DNA of 64,000 nt from Cupriavidus pauculus (lineage in GTDB: Bacteria; Pseudomonadota; Gammaproteobacteria; Burkholderiales; Burkholderiaceae): positions 255,415 to 319,414 of the forward strand of contig NZ_PJRP01000004.1 in NCBI RefSeq assembly GCF_002858765.1, read 5' to 3'. This document shows positions 36,189 through 44,965 of the stretch, in pieces. The notes below the pieces were generated by a model. It had not been told where the DNA came from and made no database searches. It saw only the letters and a program-made list of their open reading frames with translations. The stretch's first letter is position 1. Each line of letters opens with the position of its first letter. The position numbers and the translations under genes are program-made.

Positions 36189-37166
36189 ATGAATAGCCCG
36201 TCGATTCAAAGCATGAAACGCGCAACTGGGTACGGCTCAGTACACGATGTTCCCCAACTGGCAGCAGGCTTTACGGATGTCTTCGAAAGCTATCTGGTGC
36301 CGGCTGGCGGTCTTACCCTGCATGCCGTCGTCGGCGGCCGGGGCGCGCCGCTGCTATTGCTCGGCGGGTGGCCGCAGAACTGGTTCGCATGGCGGTACTT
36401 GATGCTCCCGCTGGCGCGATCCTATACGGTTATTGCCGTCGATCCCCGAGGCGTGGGACTCTCGGACAAGCCGGCTACCGGTTACGACTCCAAGACGCTC
36501 GCCGCCGACATGTTCGCGCTGATGGATGCGCTAGGTTTTGAGCGTTTTGCTATGGTCGGCCACGACATCGGAATGTGGACTGGCTTCGCGATGGCGTACG
36601 ACCAACGTGGTCGGATCGACCGTATCGCGCTCGGTGAAGCGCTTGTTCCCGGCGTGTCGGACTCGCCACCACTTCTCTCCGACGAACGTTGGTTGAGCGA
36701 TTTCCTTTGGCACTTCAACTTCAATCGTGCGCGCGAGGTCAATGAGCGCCTTGTCGAGGGACGCGAGTCGATCTATTTCGGCCACCAGTTTGCGACGAAG
36801 GCCGGCTCTCCCGACGCTGTTCCGGCCTACGCGAGAGAGTTCTACATCGAGCAACTCAGGCGCGATCCAAACGCACTGCGCGCGAGCTTCGACTATTACC
36901 GGGCGATAGACGAATCGATCCCTCAGAATCGCGAACGCGCGCGCAGTGCGAAGCTAACGCTGCCAGTGCTGGCGTTTGCCGGCGAACTGGCCTGTGGTGG
37001 CAGCGTGGAAGCGGAACTGAGGACGGTGGCGAACAACGTGCAGTCGGTGATCATCGCGGGCAGTGGCCATTATCCGGCGGAAGAGAAAGCGGCGGCCACG
37101 CTTGAGGCGCTCCAGGCGTTCCTAGCGCCTTACGCGGGTGCGGCCAAGGATGCGAAGATCATCTGA
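36189..37166 (+). CDS. Alpha/beta hydrolase (epoxide hydrolase-like)
   Basis: A 325-residue alpha/beta hydrolase. It has the oxyanion region LLLLGGWPQNWFAWR, the nucleophile elbow GHDIGMWTG with Asp as nucleophile, VDPRGVGLSDKP, and the catalytic His in IAGSGHYPAEEK. An Asp nucleophile and the GWPxxWxxWR motif point to the epoxide hydrolase / haloalkane dehalogenase branch. I chose the ATG at 36189 after AAGAGAAA; an ATG at 36213 is possible. It stands alone downstream of the LysR copy 2 leader. The substrate is unknown. Confidence 0.82.
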   Translation: MNSPSIQSMKRATGYGSVHDVPQLAAGFTDVFESYLVPAGGLTLHAVVGGRGAPLLLLGGWPQNWFAWRYLMLPLARSYTVIAVDPRGVGLSDKPATGYDSKTLAADMFALMDALGFERFAMVGHDIGMWTGFAMAYDQRGRIDRIALGEALVPGVSDSPPLLSDERWLSDFLWHFNFNRAREVNERLVEGRESIYFGHQFATKAGSPDAVPAYAREFYIEQLRRDPNALRASFDYYRAIDESIPQNRERARSAKLTLPVLAFAGELACGGSVEAELRTVANNVQSVIIAGSGHYPAEEKAAATLEALQAFLAPYAGAAKDAKII

Positions 37167-37216
37167 GGCTCCAGTCGAGGAATCCTTTTGCAGCCCCCTC
37201 AGCTCGGTCAACCGGG

Positions 37217-37964
37217 GTGCGTGCGCCGGCCCTAGCCCACAGCGCGCACCAGTGGACCGCCTATGCGCCGGTGCCGGCCGAGATGGTCACGCGCACGCCG
37301 GCTGGCACGGTCAAGGCGGGGACGCCGCTGATCCAGCTTCGCCAGCCCGAACTCGCCAGCGAGACCATCGTCGCCCGTGCCAGCGTGGCGGGCAAAACGC
37401 GCGGCTTACCGGGCTGCGGGACTTGCGCCGAGGCATCGAGCAGCAGGCCGCCACGCTGGAAGCCCTGCAGAAAAGCCTGCCACGCGTGCGTGCCGTCCAG
37501 GCGGAAGAACGCCGCCTGTTGCTGGTGGCGTCCCTCGACTGAGCCTGTGTCGATGTGCCGGACGACGTACGCGAGGGCACGTGGGTGGGACAGCAGCAGG
37601 TGCTCGGCCGGCTGGTCAACCCGTCGCACTGCAGGTGGATGCCTACGTGGGCGAGGCCGACATCCAGTACCTGCGCCTTGGCGCACGCGCCTGCCTCTAC
37701 GCCGAGACCCATCCGTATCGCTACTGCGGAGTGATTCGCGCGATTTCCCCATCGCGCAGTGCGCACATCCCGTCTCCCCAGCTCACCACGCCGCACGGCT
37801 GACCGGAGGCGGCGCTCTATCTGGTGCAGATCGACTTGTCCGGTCCATTGCCGTCGCTGTCCGAACTGCGCGGGCGCGTCCACTTTGCCGGAGAGTCGCG
37901 CAGCCGGCTTGGCGACTGGCTGCGAAACGTGCTGAGTGTCGGCATTCGCGAGGTGGGGTTTTAG
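37217..37964 (+). pseudogene. Decayed HlyD / M50-peptidase-type membrane-fusion gene
   Basis: Fragments in shifting frames read as the C-terminal half of an HlyD-like protein: AGTVKAGTPLIQLRQPELAS, AATLEALQKSLPRVRAVQ, VDAYVGEADIQYLRLGARA and LSELRGRVHFAGESRS with a final GIREVGF. At least two stops (37541, 37801) and a frame change near 37620 break it. The ending resembles the HlyD-like part of Burkholderia-type site-2 protease proteins as I recall them. No start region is visible. The stretch from 37965 to the transposase stop at 38219 shows nothing further. Confidence 0.5.
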
Positions 37965-38218
37965 CCAAGCAGCCCCGATCTACGGAATAGTGCGTGTCGA
38001 TGCGGATGGCCGCCATCAGTTCCAATTTGGCCGGTCAGGATCCGGCCTCGGATGGCCGATCTTGACTCGTCGGGGCTTGGCGACAAACTGGGCCCCGGCG
38101 TCTTGATAATCCCTTGAAACGTCCACTGCCACTTTCTCGAGCTTGAAGTAAAGGAAGCAGACGTTCCGGGAGTGCAACATGCGGGCGCTTTCGCCGTATC
38201 AAAAGCTTATTGCGTTCC

Positions 38219-41152
38219 TCATGAACCTGTCGTGCGCTGCCAGGGTGCAGTGTCCAGCAGCATCTCCTGATACAGATGGAGCGGAAAACGCAGCGTGCCC
38301 CGGAAGTTGATATGTCCGAAATGCGCGGGCCCCATTCTCCGTAGCCAGTCATCGTCGATCTTCTGCCCCTTCTGGCGCCAGGCGTCCACTGTCACCTGCA
38401 TGCGCTGCGTGTTCCATGCAATCACCAGATTGGTGAGCAAGGTCAGTGAGCCCGAGATCGCGATCATCTCGTCACGCCGACGGCCCCGCTCTGGCGCGAT
38501 CTTGCCGGTGTAGACCGCACGCTGGAGCTGATGGACTGACTCCCCGCGATTGAGCAGCGTATGCAACTCCCGCCGGAATTCAGGATTGCCAAAATAGTCG
38601 CATAGGAACAGCGTTCGCAGCAGCTTGCCGAGCTGATCAGCGGCACGATAGACGGCATCACCCTGCGCGGCGCTGCCGAAGCGCTGGAGGGCGACCACGG
38701 CGCTGACGCGTCCGGACTTGATAGATGCCACTAGCCGCAGCAGGCCATCCCAGCCATCACGAATAGCCTTGAGAGAGATTTCATTGGCGACGACCGATGT
38801 CAGCTTGTCGGGGGCGGCCAATCCCCGGGGCAGGTAGAGCTTGCGCTCCGCCAGGTTGCGCAGACGCGGACACAGATCGAATCCAAGCAGCTTCGCAACC
38901 GCCATGCCGACGCTCGTATATCCATGCGTGTCGACGGAAAGCCGGAGCAAGCCGCCATCATCGCGGGTGTCATTGTGGCGTACGACGCCTTCGATCGCGA
39001 CGCCAGCTTGCCGCTCGTTGAGCACGATCGGCTGGTTGTACACGATTCCGTGCTGGTCCAGCACGTGCGTATAGATCCCGACAGCATGGGTGCGCCGCCG
39101 GGGATCAGCTCGGGCATAGAACAGGTGGGGTGAGGTGTCGAGGCTCATAGAGTCACTCGATGCTCGTTGCCCGTCTCCCCAGAGCTCGGTGATCGCGTGA
39201 GTCCGCTGGAACTCAATCACCCGATCATTGGCACGCGCCAGCCGGCCTGGCATCTCCAGCGCGCGCATCTGTGTCGAAATATGCGCCGCGTCCAGTTGGG
39301 GAATCATCGCTGCGACACCCTTGGCATCGATCTCGGTGCCGTGTGCGATCAGCGCGCCGTACAGCGCCACGAGTTCGTTCGCGTCACGCGCTCTTCGGGC
39401 GAGGAGGACCGCGCTGAAGCCGGTGTGGGCGTCCATCTCCATGATCAGATCTGCGAACTGGGCCGTACCGATGGCCTTGAACAGCGTGTCGCGTGTCTTG
39501 CGAGGTAGATCGTCCGTCGGCAGCGCCTCCAACGCCGACAGGTGCAGCGCCCCGTCTGAGCCGATCGTGACCCGGCAGGCCTCGCGCGCTTCATCCAAGG
39601 CCGCAAGACTCACCTTGAGGTGCTCGATCAGGTTGTTGACAAACGCATTGGCCGTCGATGGCAAGGCCAGCGACGACAGATGTCGGTCGCGTTCGTTTTC
39701 CCATTGCCCAGATGGAATCAGGAGTTGATCCCGTTCCCGGAAGGATAGACTGTGATGGATCCACACGGAGCCACGCCGCAGGCCTTTGCGCAGGCCGGTG
39801 AGCGCGGAGGCGTCCAATGCACGCAGCGCACGCTTGCGATCGTCATTTTCGATAAGGTCACGCCAACTGGCGCTGGCTGGCACCTCACAGCCGCGGGGTA
39901 GCTCACTCGCACCGCTATCGCGCAATTTGCCAATGAGCGCCAATTGGCGCAGGCTCGGCTCTGCTTCCTGGCCAGCAAAATCCAGCTCCCGCAGCGATGT
40001 GAGTAGAGCTCGGATCCGTTGATTGTCCTCAGTCAGTGTCTCGCGCACACTGGCTGCATGGCTCATGGCGGGCTTGCCAGATAAATCCTCCAGCAGCTTG
40101 CCGATCTCCGAGAGCCGCTCCTCGGCCGAGCGTTCGGGGTCGCCGACGAGCATCTTGATCGCTAGCAGGCGATCGCGGTAATCGGCGGCAGAGCGGGCCT
40201 GCTTGGTCGTGGTTTTTTCGTAGGCCCGTCGAACCAGATCGGAGACCCGGCGCCCAGTCTGGTAAAGCAGGGAGTCCGTCAATTCCAGCAAGGTCACTCG
40301 GAGGAAGAAAGTCAGCTCCAGCGTGCGCGTCGGCGCCTTCAGTTCTCTGATCTTGACGGGGCGGCGCGTCTCAATGCGCTTGGCCCAGGCCCGCTGCTTC
40401 TCCATAGGCACCGCGTCTAATTGCCAGGTATGCGCACCGAGTTCCTTCAGAAATCGTATCTTCTCGAGCGTTTCAGTAATGGTCGTCGGACTGTGACGGG
40501 CCGGCGGGGTCTTCAGCCACTCAAGAACGGTCACTTCCGAAGTACCGTGTCGCGTCGACAGAACCGCGTCCGCGCGTGCAAGCTGAGATTCCGGGATGAC
40601 GGCCTCGATCATAGCTACCACAGCTCGCTCGATTTCCGCCCAGATCGAGCGGCCGAGATCGCGCAGCGCCCGCTCGGCCGGGATGAGGATCCGCCGCTCG
40701 TATAGCCAGGAGCGCGCGTGCTGTAGCAGGTCCTCGGGCGTCAGCGATTCCTTCGCATCCTGGCGCATCCACGCCCCAAGCCCTGCCCAATGGTCTGGCC
40801 CAATCCGTGTTAGCCCGAGATAATCGCAGGCCCAGACTTGGTGGTCATAGAGCGTCTTGTAGCGGTGATACATGGTCCGAAGCGACGCGATGGTTGGCGT
40901 CGGCAGCCCAAGGCGCTCACCGATGTAACGCAGCAACTGACGCGGCAGGGTGCCGACGTGATCCAGCGTATGGCCGCTCGCCCGAAGAAAGACCAGCTGG
41001 ATTGCCGCGCCGGCGCGCCGGTCTCGTCGAAACCGCTCATTCACCTCCACCATGTCGCGGTCGGCGAGCGCAAAGTATCGCTCCACTTCGAACTCCGACA
41101 TCCGGGCGGGCAAGCGATCGATTCCCACATAGCCAAATTCCATGCCTGGCAT
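38219..41152 (-). CDS. tnpA: Tn3-family transposase TnpA
   Basis: A 977-residue transposase of standard Tn3-family length. The N-terminal DNA-binding part opens with MEFGYVGIDRLPARMSEFEV, and a DUF4158-like region follows. The C-terminal catalytic domain contains the Asp of GQRASSDSMSLDTSP, the Asp of LSVDTHGYTSVGM and the Glu near LLNRGESVHQLQRAVYTGKI. It binds the 33-bp terminal repeats and drives replicative transposition with 5-bp duplications. AAGGAGGT lies 6 bases before the ATG. It reads inward, about 120 bp from the internal right repeat. The frame is intact. Confidence 0.95.
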   Translation of the reverse strand: MPGMEFGYVGIDRLPARMSEFEVERYFALADRDMVEVNERFRRDRRAGAAIQLVFLRASGHTLDHVGTLPRQLLRYIGERLGLPTPTIASLRTMYHRYKTLYDHQVWACDYLGLTRIGPDHWAGLGAWMRQDAKESLTPEDLLQHARSWLYERRILIPAERALRDLGRSIWAEIERAVVAMIEAVIPESQLARADAVLSTRHGTSEVTVLEWLKTPPARHSPTTITETLEKIRFLKELGAHTWQLDAVPMEKQRAWAKRIETRRPVKIRELKAPTRTLELTFFLRVTLLELTDSLLYQTGRRVSDLVRRAYEKTTTKQARSAADYRDRLLAIKMLVGDPERSAEERLSEIGKLLEDLSGKPAMSHAASVRETLTEDNQRIRALLTSLRELDFAGQEAEPSLRQLALIGKLRDSGASELPRGCEVPASASWRDLIENDDRKRALRALDASALTGLRKGLRRGSVWIHHSLSFRERDQLLIPSGQWENERDRHLSSLALPSTANAFVNNLIEHLKVSLAALDEAREACRVTIGSDGALHLSALEALPTDDLPRKTRDTLFKAIGTAQFADLIMEMDAHTGFSAVLLARRARDANELVALYGALIAHGTEIDAKGVAAMIPQLDAAHISTQMRALEMPGRLARANDRVIEFQRTHAITELWGDGQRASSDSMSLDTSPHLFYARADPRRRTHAVGIYTHVLDQHGIVYNQPIVLNERQAGVAIEGVVRHNDTRDDGGLLRLSVDTHGYTSVGMAVAKLLGFDLCPRLRNLAERKLYLPRGLAAPDKLTSVVANEISLKAIRDGWDGLLRLVASIKSGRVSAVVALQRFGSAAQGDAVYRAADQLGKLLRTLFLCDYFGNPEFRRELHTLLNRGESVHQLQRAVYTGKIAPERGRRRDEMIAISGSLTLLTNLVIAWNTQRMQVTVDAWRQKGQKIDDDWLRRMGPAHFGHINFRGTLRFPLHLYQEMLLDTAPWQRTTGS

Positions 41153-41167
41153 TTCCCTACCTCCTTG

Positions 41168-41315
41168 CGGCGGCGCGATGCGCGGGCAGCTATGTTACCG
41201 CGGGATCTCTCAGAGTCTGCCGACAATCGTCGGAGTCAACCGGCAAGCCTTGCCAGTAAAGGCTTTCAGGGATAGCGCCAGATTTAGCACGGAAAGTACG
41301 ATGTACGATTACCCC
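41168..41315. repeat. Inner right-end repeat of the transposon (148 bp)
   Basis: Nearly the same 141-bp sequence occurs at 43548-43688. The last 40 bases (41276-41315) are a terminal-repeat copy with one substitution and a 7-bp tandem duplication of GTACGAT (41298-41311). The promoter of tnpA probably lies inside. No TTACC follows it, so this copy did not make the present insertion. Confidence 0.9.
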
Positions 41316-41531
41316 CAGATGGCCCGCCTCGAGCTAACGTACGAGCACCTTCTGGCGATAGGATGTTTTGACGCGCTTGACGTCGCCGGCGACACTGCCT
41401 CAGGCGTGATCCGTTTCCGCGACGCCAATGGCCACGCCTGGACCGGCCTTGGCGATTTGCCGAATTGGCTGCAGCGCGCCGTCAATGCAGGACAGTCGAT
41501 CGAGCACTTCCGCGTCCGGCGAAAGGCATAG
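41301..41531 (+). CDS. H-NS C-terminal DNA-binding domain-like small protein
   Basis: 76 residues. The C-terminal half, IRFRDANGHAWTGLGDLPNW then LQRAVNAGQSIEHFRVR, matches the H-NS family DNA-binding domain (W-T-G-x-G-x-x-P-x-W). The usual N-terminal oligomerisation domain is absent, replaced by about 30 unrelated residues. The ATG at 41301 is created by the 7-bp duplication in the inverted repeat; another ATG is at 41319. If made, it could bind AT-rich DNA without forming filaments. It may equally be a relic of a longer gene cut by the transposon end. Confidence 0.6.
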   Translation: MYDYPQMARLELTYEHLLAIGCFDALDVAGDTASGVIRFRDANGHAWTGLGDLPNWLQRAVNAGQSIEHFRVRRKA

Positions 41532-41784
41532 CTTGAGCCGAAGGCCGGTCCCGACCAAGGCCGTGTGGAACCGTCTCCCCTCGCACACAAGCGCCTAGCT
41601 GGAGCGGCCTAGGGAAACCCCGATTTGCCTACAAATTTGCCTACAGAATTAATGAGATGTTGTAGGCACACAGGGGCTTGCAGCCAGCAGAAATTCTACA
41701 GCAGCCGAGCACGAGCGATACTTGACCAAGCCGTTAAAAGTGCTAACTTCGCAAAAATGCCCGACCGATGGTGGAGGTAAAAAA

Positions 41785-42471
41785 ATGTCTCGGATGCGCT
41801 TTTTGCTGCTCCTTGCACTCTGCGTTTTATCCTCGCTCAGTTATGGTTGGGAAGTGAAGACGAAAACGGACTCTATGACCGATGAAGTGCGACGGTCTGC
41901 CGTGACACGTAATGCACAAGGCTTCGAACTTTCGTTCTATCGCATCAGTCCCGACGGCGCCGTGTGGGCAAATTTCTCGCTGCCGGACAATTCTGATGTC
42001 CTCGGCACCCAGTCCCCGATGTACCGAATTGACCAATTGAAGCCGGTTGACTTGAATGTGGGCCGGAACTCAAAAATCGCCGGGCTTCCCGATATGGTGA
42101 GGCGCGAACCGAAGTGGATCAATTTCTTGGTGTGGCATGGTAAGGGCCAACTGCTGACCGGAACGCTGCGAGACTTTATGGATGGGAAGAGCGTGACATT
42201 CCGCTATTACCTAGCTACAGGTGGCAGCAAGGAGACGACATTCGATTTGCGAGGTGGAAAGGAGGCCATTGCGCAGGCCGTTGGCGTGGAGGCAAATCCG
42301 GACCCTGCCGCCGTTGACCAGGAAAAGGCTCGCAAGGCCGCCATGAACGAGGCGATGGAAAAGTGCAGCCATGAGTTTAATGGTTCCGACAGACAGACAA
42401 TTCTGAATCGCATGAACTGCATGCAGCAGGCAGCGAAGGCAGCAGCAGAAGCTGAGAAGGCGGCGCGGTAG
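41785..42471 (+). CDS. Secreted protein of unknown function
   Basis: 228 residues with a signal peptide (MSRMRFLLLLALCVLSSLSY then GWEVK). The middle has mixed beta-rich sequence with YRISPDGAVWANFSLPDN, and the C-terminus is a charged Lys/Glu/Ala helix (AAKAAAEAEKAAR) that may form a coiled coil. I recognise no family. A strong GGAGGT 8 bases before the ATG at 41785 fixes the start; an in-frame upstream extension lacks such a site. It lies between the two right-end repeats and has lower GC than the catabolic cargo, suggesting a different origin. Confidence 0.7.
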   Translation: MSRMRFLLLLALCVLSSLSYGWEVKTKTDSMTDEVRRSAVTRNAQGFELSFYRISPDGAVWANFSLPDNSDVLGTQSPMYRIDQLKPVDLNVGRNSKIAGLPDMVRREPKWINFLVWHGKGQLLTGTLRDFMDGKSVTFRYYLATGGSKETTFDLRGGKEAIAQAVGVEANPDPAAVDQEKARKAAMNEAMEKCSHEFNGSDRQTILNRMNCMQQAAKAAAEAEKAAR

Positions 42472-42897
42472 TCCGACGTATCTGGAATAAATATTCCTTG
42501 CCATAGTGCTTGCTGCGGTCACAAGTGCACCGAGCGTTTGCGCCCAACGCTGCTATATCGATGTCGGGTTCCATGTACGTACCTCCTATGGAACGCAATT
42601 CATCCGCCACCACCTATTCGGAGTATTCGATTTCTTCACACGAATGACGGCAAGGGGTGCTAGCCGAAAAGGCCCTGGATTTTTGCGCCCAATCTCACTG
42701 CGCTGAAACGGCTAGCCGACGTATCCAAGCGTCCACATAAGTCGTGAATCGTCAATCACATAGAGGACTCGTTCAGTTAAATGAGCGTGTGGATTTGATC
42801 TGCCGCAAATAGCGGCGAGACTCACCGCTCAAAATAGTGCCTGTCGCGGACGGCAATCGTGTCGTCGCGTAAGTCTTAAAGTAGGCAACGACGTACC
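42472..42897. other. Gap with a possible signal-peptide relic
   Basis: No intact gene. Around 42506-42600 a frame reads LAAVTSAPSVCAQRCYIDVG, which looks like the end of an exported protein, but without a good start or length. The rest has no feature I can name. Confidence 0.35.
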
Positions 42898-43299
42898 ATG
42901 AAAGCCCCAGCAACTACCCTTATGCTTGCCGCAGCCATTCTGGCCGGCTGTGCCGGTTCGCCGGCACGTATTTCGATGATGGATGAGGCCGAGCTTGCTC
43001 AGCAATCAAGCGACAATCTTTGCTTGGCGTACAACTTCGGCAGTAACAAAGAACGAGTTATGACCGAGCTACAGAGACGCAACGCTCTCAACGTTCGTGA
43101 CCTCGATAACGTCGCCGGCAGAACCGTCCAAATCGGGATGTCCCGGACGGGACTCTATTGCTCTTGGGGTCGTCCTGCCCGGATCAACAGCACAACAACG
43201 CGCTACGGTACTCGCGAGCAGTGGGTATATGAGCGTTCAAGCGCCTCCCGGCAATACGTGTACGTGGAAAATGGCGTGGTGTCTGCATATCAGAACTAG
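42898..43299 (+). CDS. Small lipoprotein, SmpA/OmlA-like
   Basis: 133 residues with a lipoprotein signal (MKAPATTLMLAAAILAGCAG, Cys-18 as lipidation site). The mature part has VQIGMSRTGLYCSWGRPARI and ends TREQWVYERSSASRQYVYVE. That ending resembles the BamE/SmpA fold (G-M-x-x-x-x-V-x-x-x-L-G-x-P, then W-x-Y). It should sit in the outer membrane or periplasm. Its function in the transposon is unknown. Confidence 0.7.
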   Translation: MKAPATTLMLAAAILAGCAGSPARISMMDEAELAQQSSDNLCLAYNFGSNKERVMTELQRRNALNVRDLDNVAGRTVQIGMSRTGLYCSWGRPARINSTTTRYGTREQWVYERSSASRQYVYVENGVVSAYQN

Positions 43300-43382
43300 T
43301 GGGAAAAGCGTTCCCCAGGCCGGCGAGTGACGAACTGCATTTGCGTATTGCCGTGCCGCTTCGTGTCCCACTTGCCGTAGCA

Positions 43383-43527
43383 GCACCCTTTCTTTAGAGA
43401 AAGGGGTGCTACGCTACGACGCAAATATGGGGTACGTAGCAGCCTCGTAGCAGGTGCTACGCAGCAGCCAAGATCGGTTTGCAATAAGGCGCTCCAGGTG
43501 CTACGCAAGGCGTGGGCGTAGCACCCC
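43383..43527. repeat. Clustered GTAGC/GCTAC repeats, possible recombination site
   Basis: A hairpin at 43383-43410 (GCACCCTTTCT / AGAAAGGGGTGC) is followed by a 12-bp inverted pair (43403-43414 and 43516-43527, GGGGTGCTACGC). There is also a 16-bp palindrome CGTAGCAGGTGCTACG at 43446-43461 and two direct copies of CAGGTGCTACGCA (43451 and 43495). At least six GTAGC/GCTAC units lie in 125 bases, directly inside the outer right end. Confidence 0.75.
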
Positions 43528-43547
43528 TCGTGCCAGACTGAAGGACG

Positions 43548-43688
43548 TGGCGGCGCGGTGCGCGGGCAACTATGGTACCGCGGGATCTCTCAGAGTCTGC
43601 CGACGGTCGCCGGGGTGGACCGGCAATCCTTGCCAGTAAAGGCTTTCAGGGAAAGCGCCAGATTTAGCACGAAAAGTACGATTACCCC
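43548..43688. repeat. Outer right end of the transposon with terminal inverted repeat
   Basis: Matches the inner copy at 41168-41315 apart from scattered substitutions and the 7-bp duplication. The last 33 bases (43656-43688) are a perfect reverse complement of the left end. TTACC follows at 43689-43693. Confidence 0.93.
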
Positions 43689-43837
43689 TTACCGAAATCA
43701 CCCTCGCTGAATTGATTCACGGCATTCTTTGGGAGCTTTCCTTCTACGGAACGCCAGAAGAGAGCGCAGCCATAGCCCATAATCTGCGGGAAATGAAAGA
43801 CAGCCTAGACGACACCGACACGCTCAAGCAAGCCTAG
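43689..43837 (+). pseudogene. Host gene 3' part, restored partner of 4009-4593
   Basis: The first five bases are the duplicated TTACC target copy. From 43694 the frame reads EITLAELIHGILWELSFYGT and ends LKQA at a TAG (43835-43837), 47 codons. It continues the frame of 4009-4593 exactly once the transposon is removed. The 327 bases after it show no gene. Confidence 0.85.
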
Positions 43838-44164
43838 TCCCTCAACCGCATCGCCTGGTCTGATCGCGGCTACGGGGAGTGTGCGCACGGATGTCGATGT
43901 CGAGCGCCGACGGGAGCGAACGCGCGGGTACGGCACTCACGACGCAGCGTTCAGCGTCGGGCAGCATCATCCAAATATGAGGACGCCGCAGCGGCTTCGG
44001 CTACGCTTGGGTAGTGTCGGTGTTGGATCGTGAGACTGGCCGGCTGCCTCGCCCCTAAATCACCCGGCCGAGAGCGATGCGTGCCACATCAGCGATGGCA
44101 CGCCGGCCCGCCAGTCGAAACACACGGTACATGCAGCTATAAACTGCGAGAAAGCGCTTTGCCC

Positions 44165-44965
44165 TTATTTCCCGTGGCACTTCTTGAACTTCTTGCCGCT
44201 GCCGCAAGGGCACGGGTCGTTGCGGCCGGGCTGGTCGCCCTTCACCACGGCCTCCACGCGCGGGCCCAGGCTCCTCCAGATCTGGCGCAGGTCGTAGACA
44301 GCCCAGATCGCCTCGCCGAAGGTTTCCAAGCGCGCCCGGCTGGTGCTGGGCGGGCCATCCTCGCTGTACATACAGACCTCGGGCTGGCCGGTGTCGTCCT
44401 CTGTCAGGGCGACGATGCTATCGAGCGCGTCGTCCAGCCACTGGGCGGCCTCCTTGTCGCGCGGGGCGGCCCATTCCTCGGGCCAGTTCTCCACCGCGAA
44501 CATGAAGCCCAGCGCCCACACCTGGGCAAATGACGGGATTTCCCGCCCGTCCATCTCGGCGCGCTCTTCCTGGGGCAGGCTCAAGATGGCGCCGCGCATG
44601 TCCATGGCCTCGGGATAGAAGGCGCGTTCGTCCTCCAGCGTCTCCACGGGCTGGTCGAGCTGGTACTCCACTTCGTTCCATCGGCGCTGCCACAACTCCA
44701 TGAAGCGGGTCTGCTGGGCCGGGTCATGGAACGCGGGCAGCAACGGCAGCGGGCTGCCCTCGGCCACGTCGAGCGCCTCGCCGTCGCCCAGTAGCATGGG
44801 CAGGTAGTCGGCAGCGGGGATGCGGCGGCGCGTGCAGACCAGGGCCGTGAGAAAGCCGTCGCAGAACTCCCATTGCGGGATTTCCTCGACGCGCTGGCGC
44901 AGGTCGTCCAGCAGATCGTCAAGCTCCTGGAGTTCGTCGGGCGTCAGGGCGGCGGCTTCGGTCAT
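44165..44965 (-). CDS. UPF0149 (YecA-like) protein with SEC-C motif
   Basis: A 266-residue protein: a helical UPF0149 domain in the first two thirds ([33 protein letters not shown]) and a C-terminal zinc-binding SEC-C motif ([18 protein letters not shown]). The SEC-C tail is shared with SecA and some chaperone-linked proteins; the exact role is unknown. It is a lone host gene immediately right of the transposon insertion site. Confidence 0.88.
   Translation of the reverse strand: MTEAAALTPDELQELDDLLDDLRQRVEEIPQWEFCDGFLTALVCTRRRIPAADYLPMLLGDGEALDVAEGSPLPLLPAFHDPAQQTRFMELWQRRWNEVEYQLDQPVETLEDERAFYPEAMDMRGAILSLPQEERAEMDGREIPSFAQVWALGFMFAVENWPEEWAAPRDKEAAQWLDDALDSIVALTEDDTGQPEVCMYSEDGPPSTSRARLETFGEAIWAVYDLRQIWRSLGPRVEAVVKGDQPGRNDPCPCGSGKKFKKCHGK

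Larger units (their letters stand above)
4594..43688. mobile_element. 39-kb catabolic Tn3-family transposon with target duplication
   Basis: The ends are 33-bp perfect inverted repeats (4594-4626 and 43656-43688) starting with GGGG and holding the GCTAA core typical of Tn3-family termini. The flanks carry an identical 5-bp duplication TTACC, the hallmark of Tn3-family replicative transposition. Inside are tnpA, a tyrosine recombinase with a candidate core site, and cargo for aromatic uptake and meta-cleavage. Removing the element restores a broken host reading frame exactly. A third repeat copy inside the right end means a smaller unit, 4594-41315, might also be mobile. Confidence 0.93.

Noticed and set aside
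38035..38218. A second left-type inverted repeat downstream of tnpA.
   Set aside because: No GGGGTAATCG-like sequence was found there by eye; the nearest left-oriented copy is at 4594.
43403..43527. A CRISPR array.
   Set aside because: The repeats are only 12-16 bases, mixed in orientation and unevenly spaced, with no cas genes nearby.
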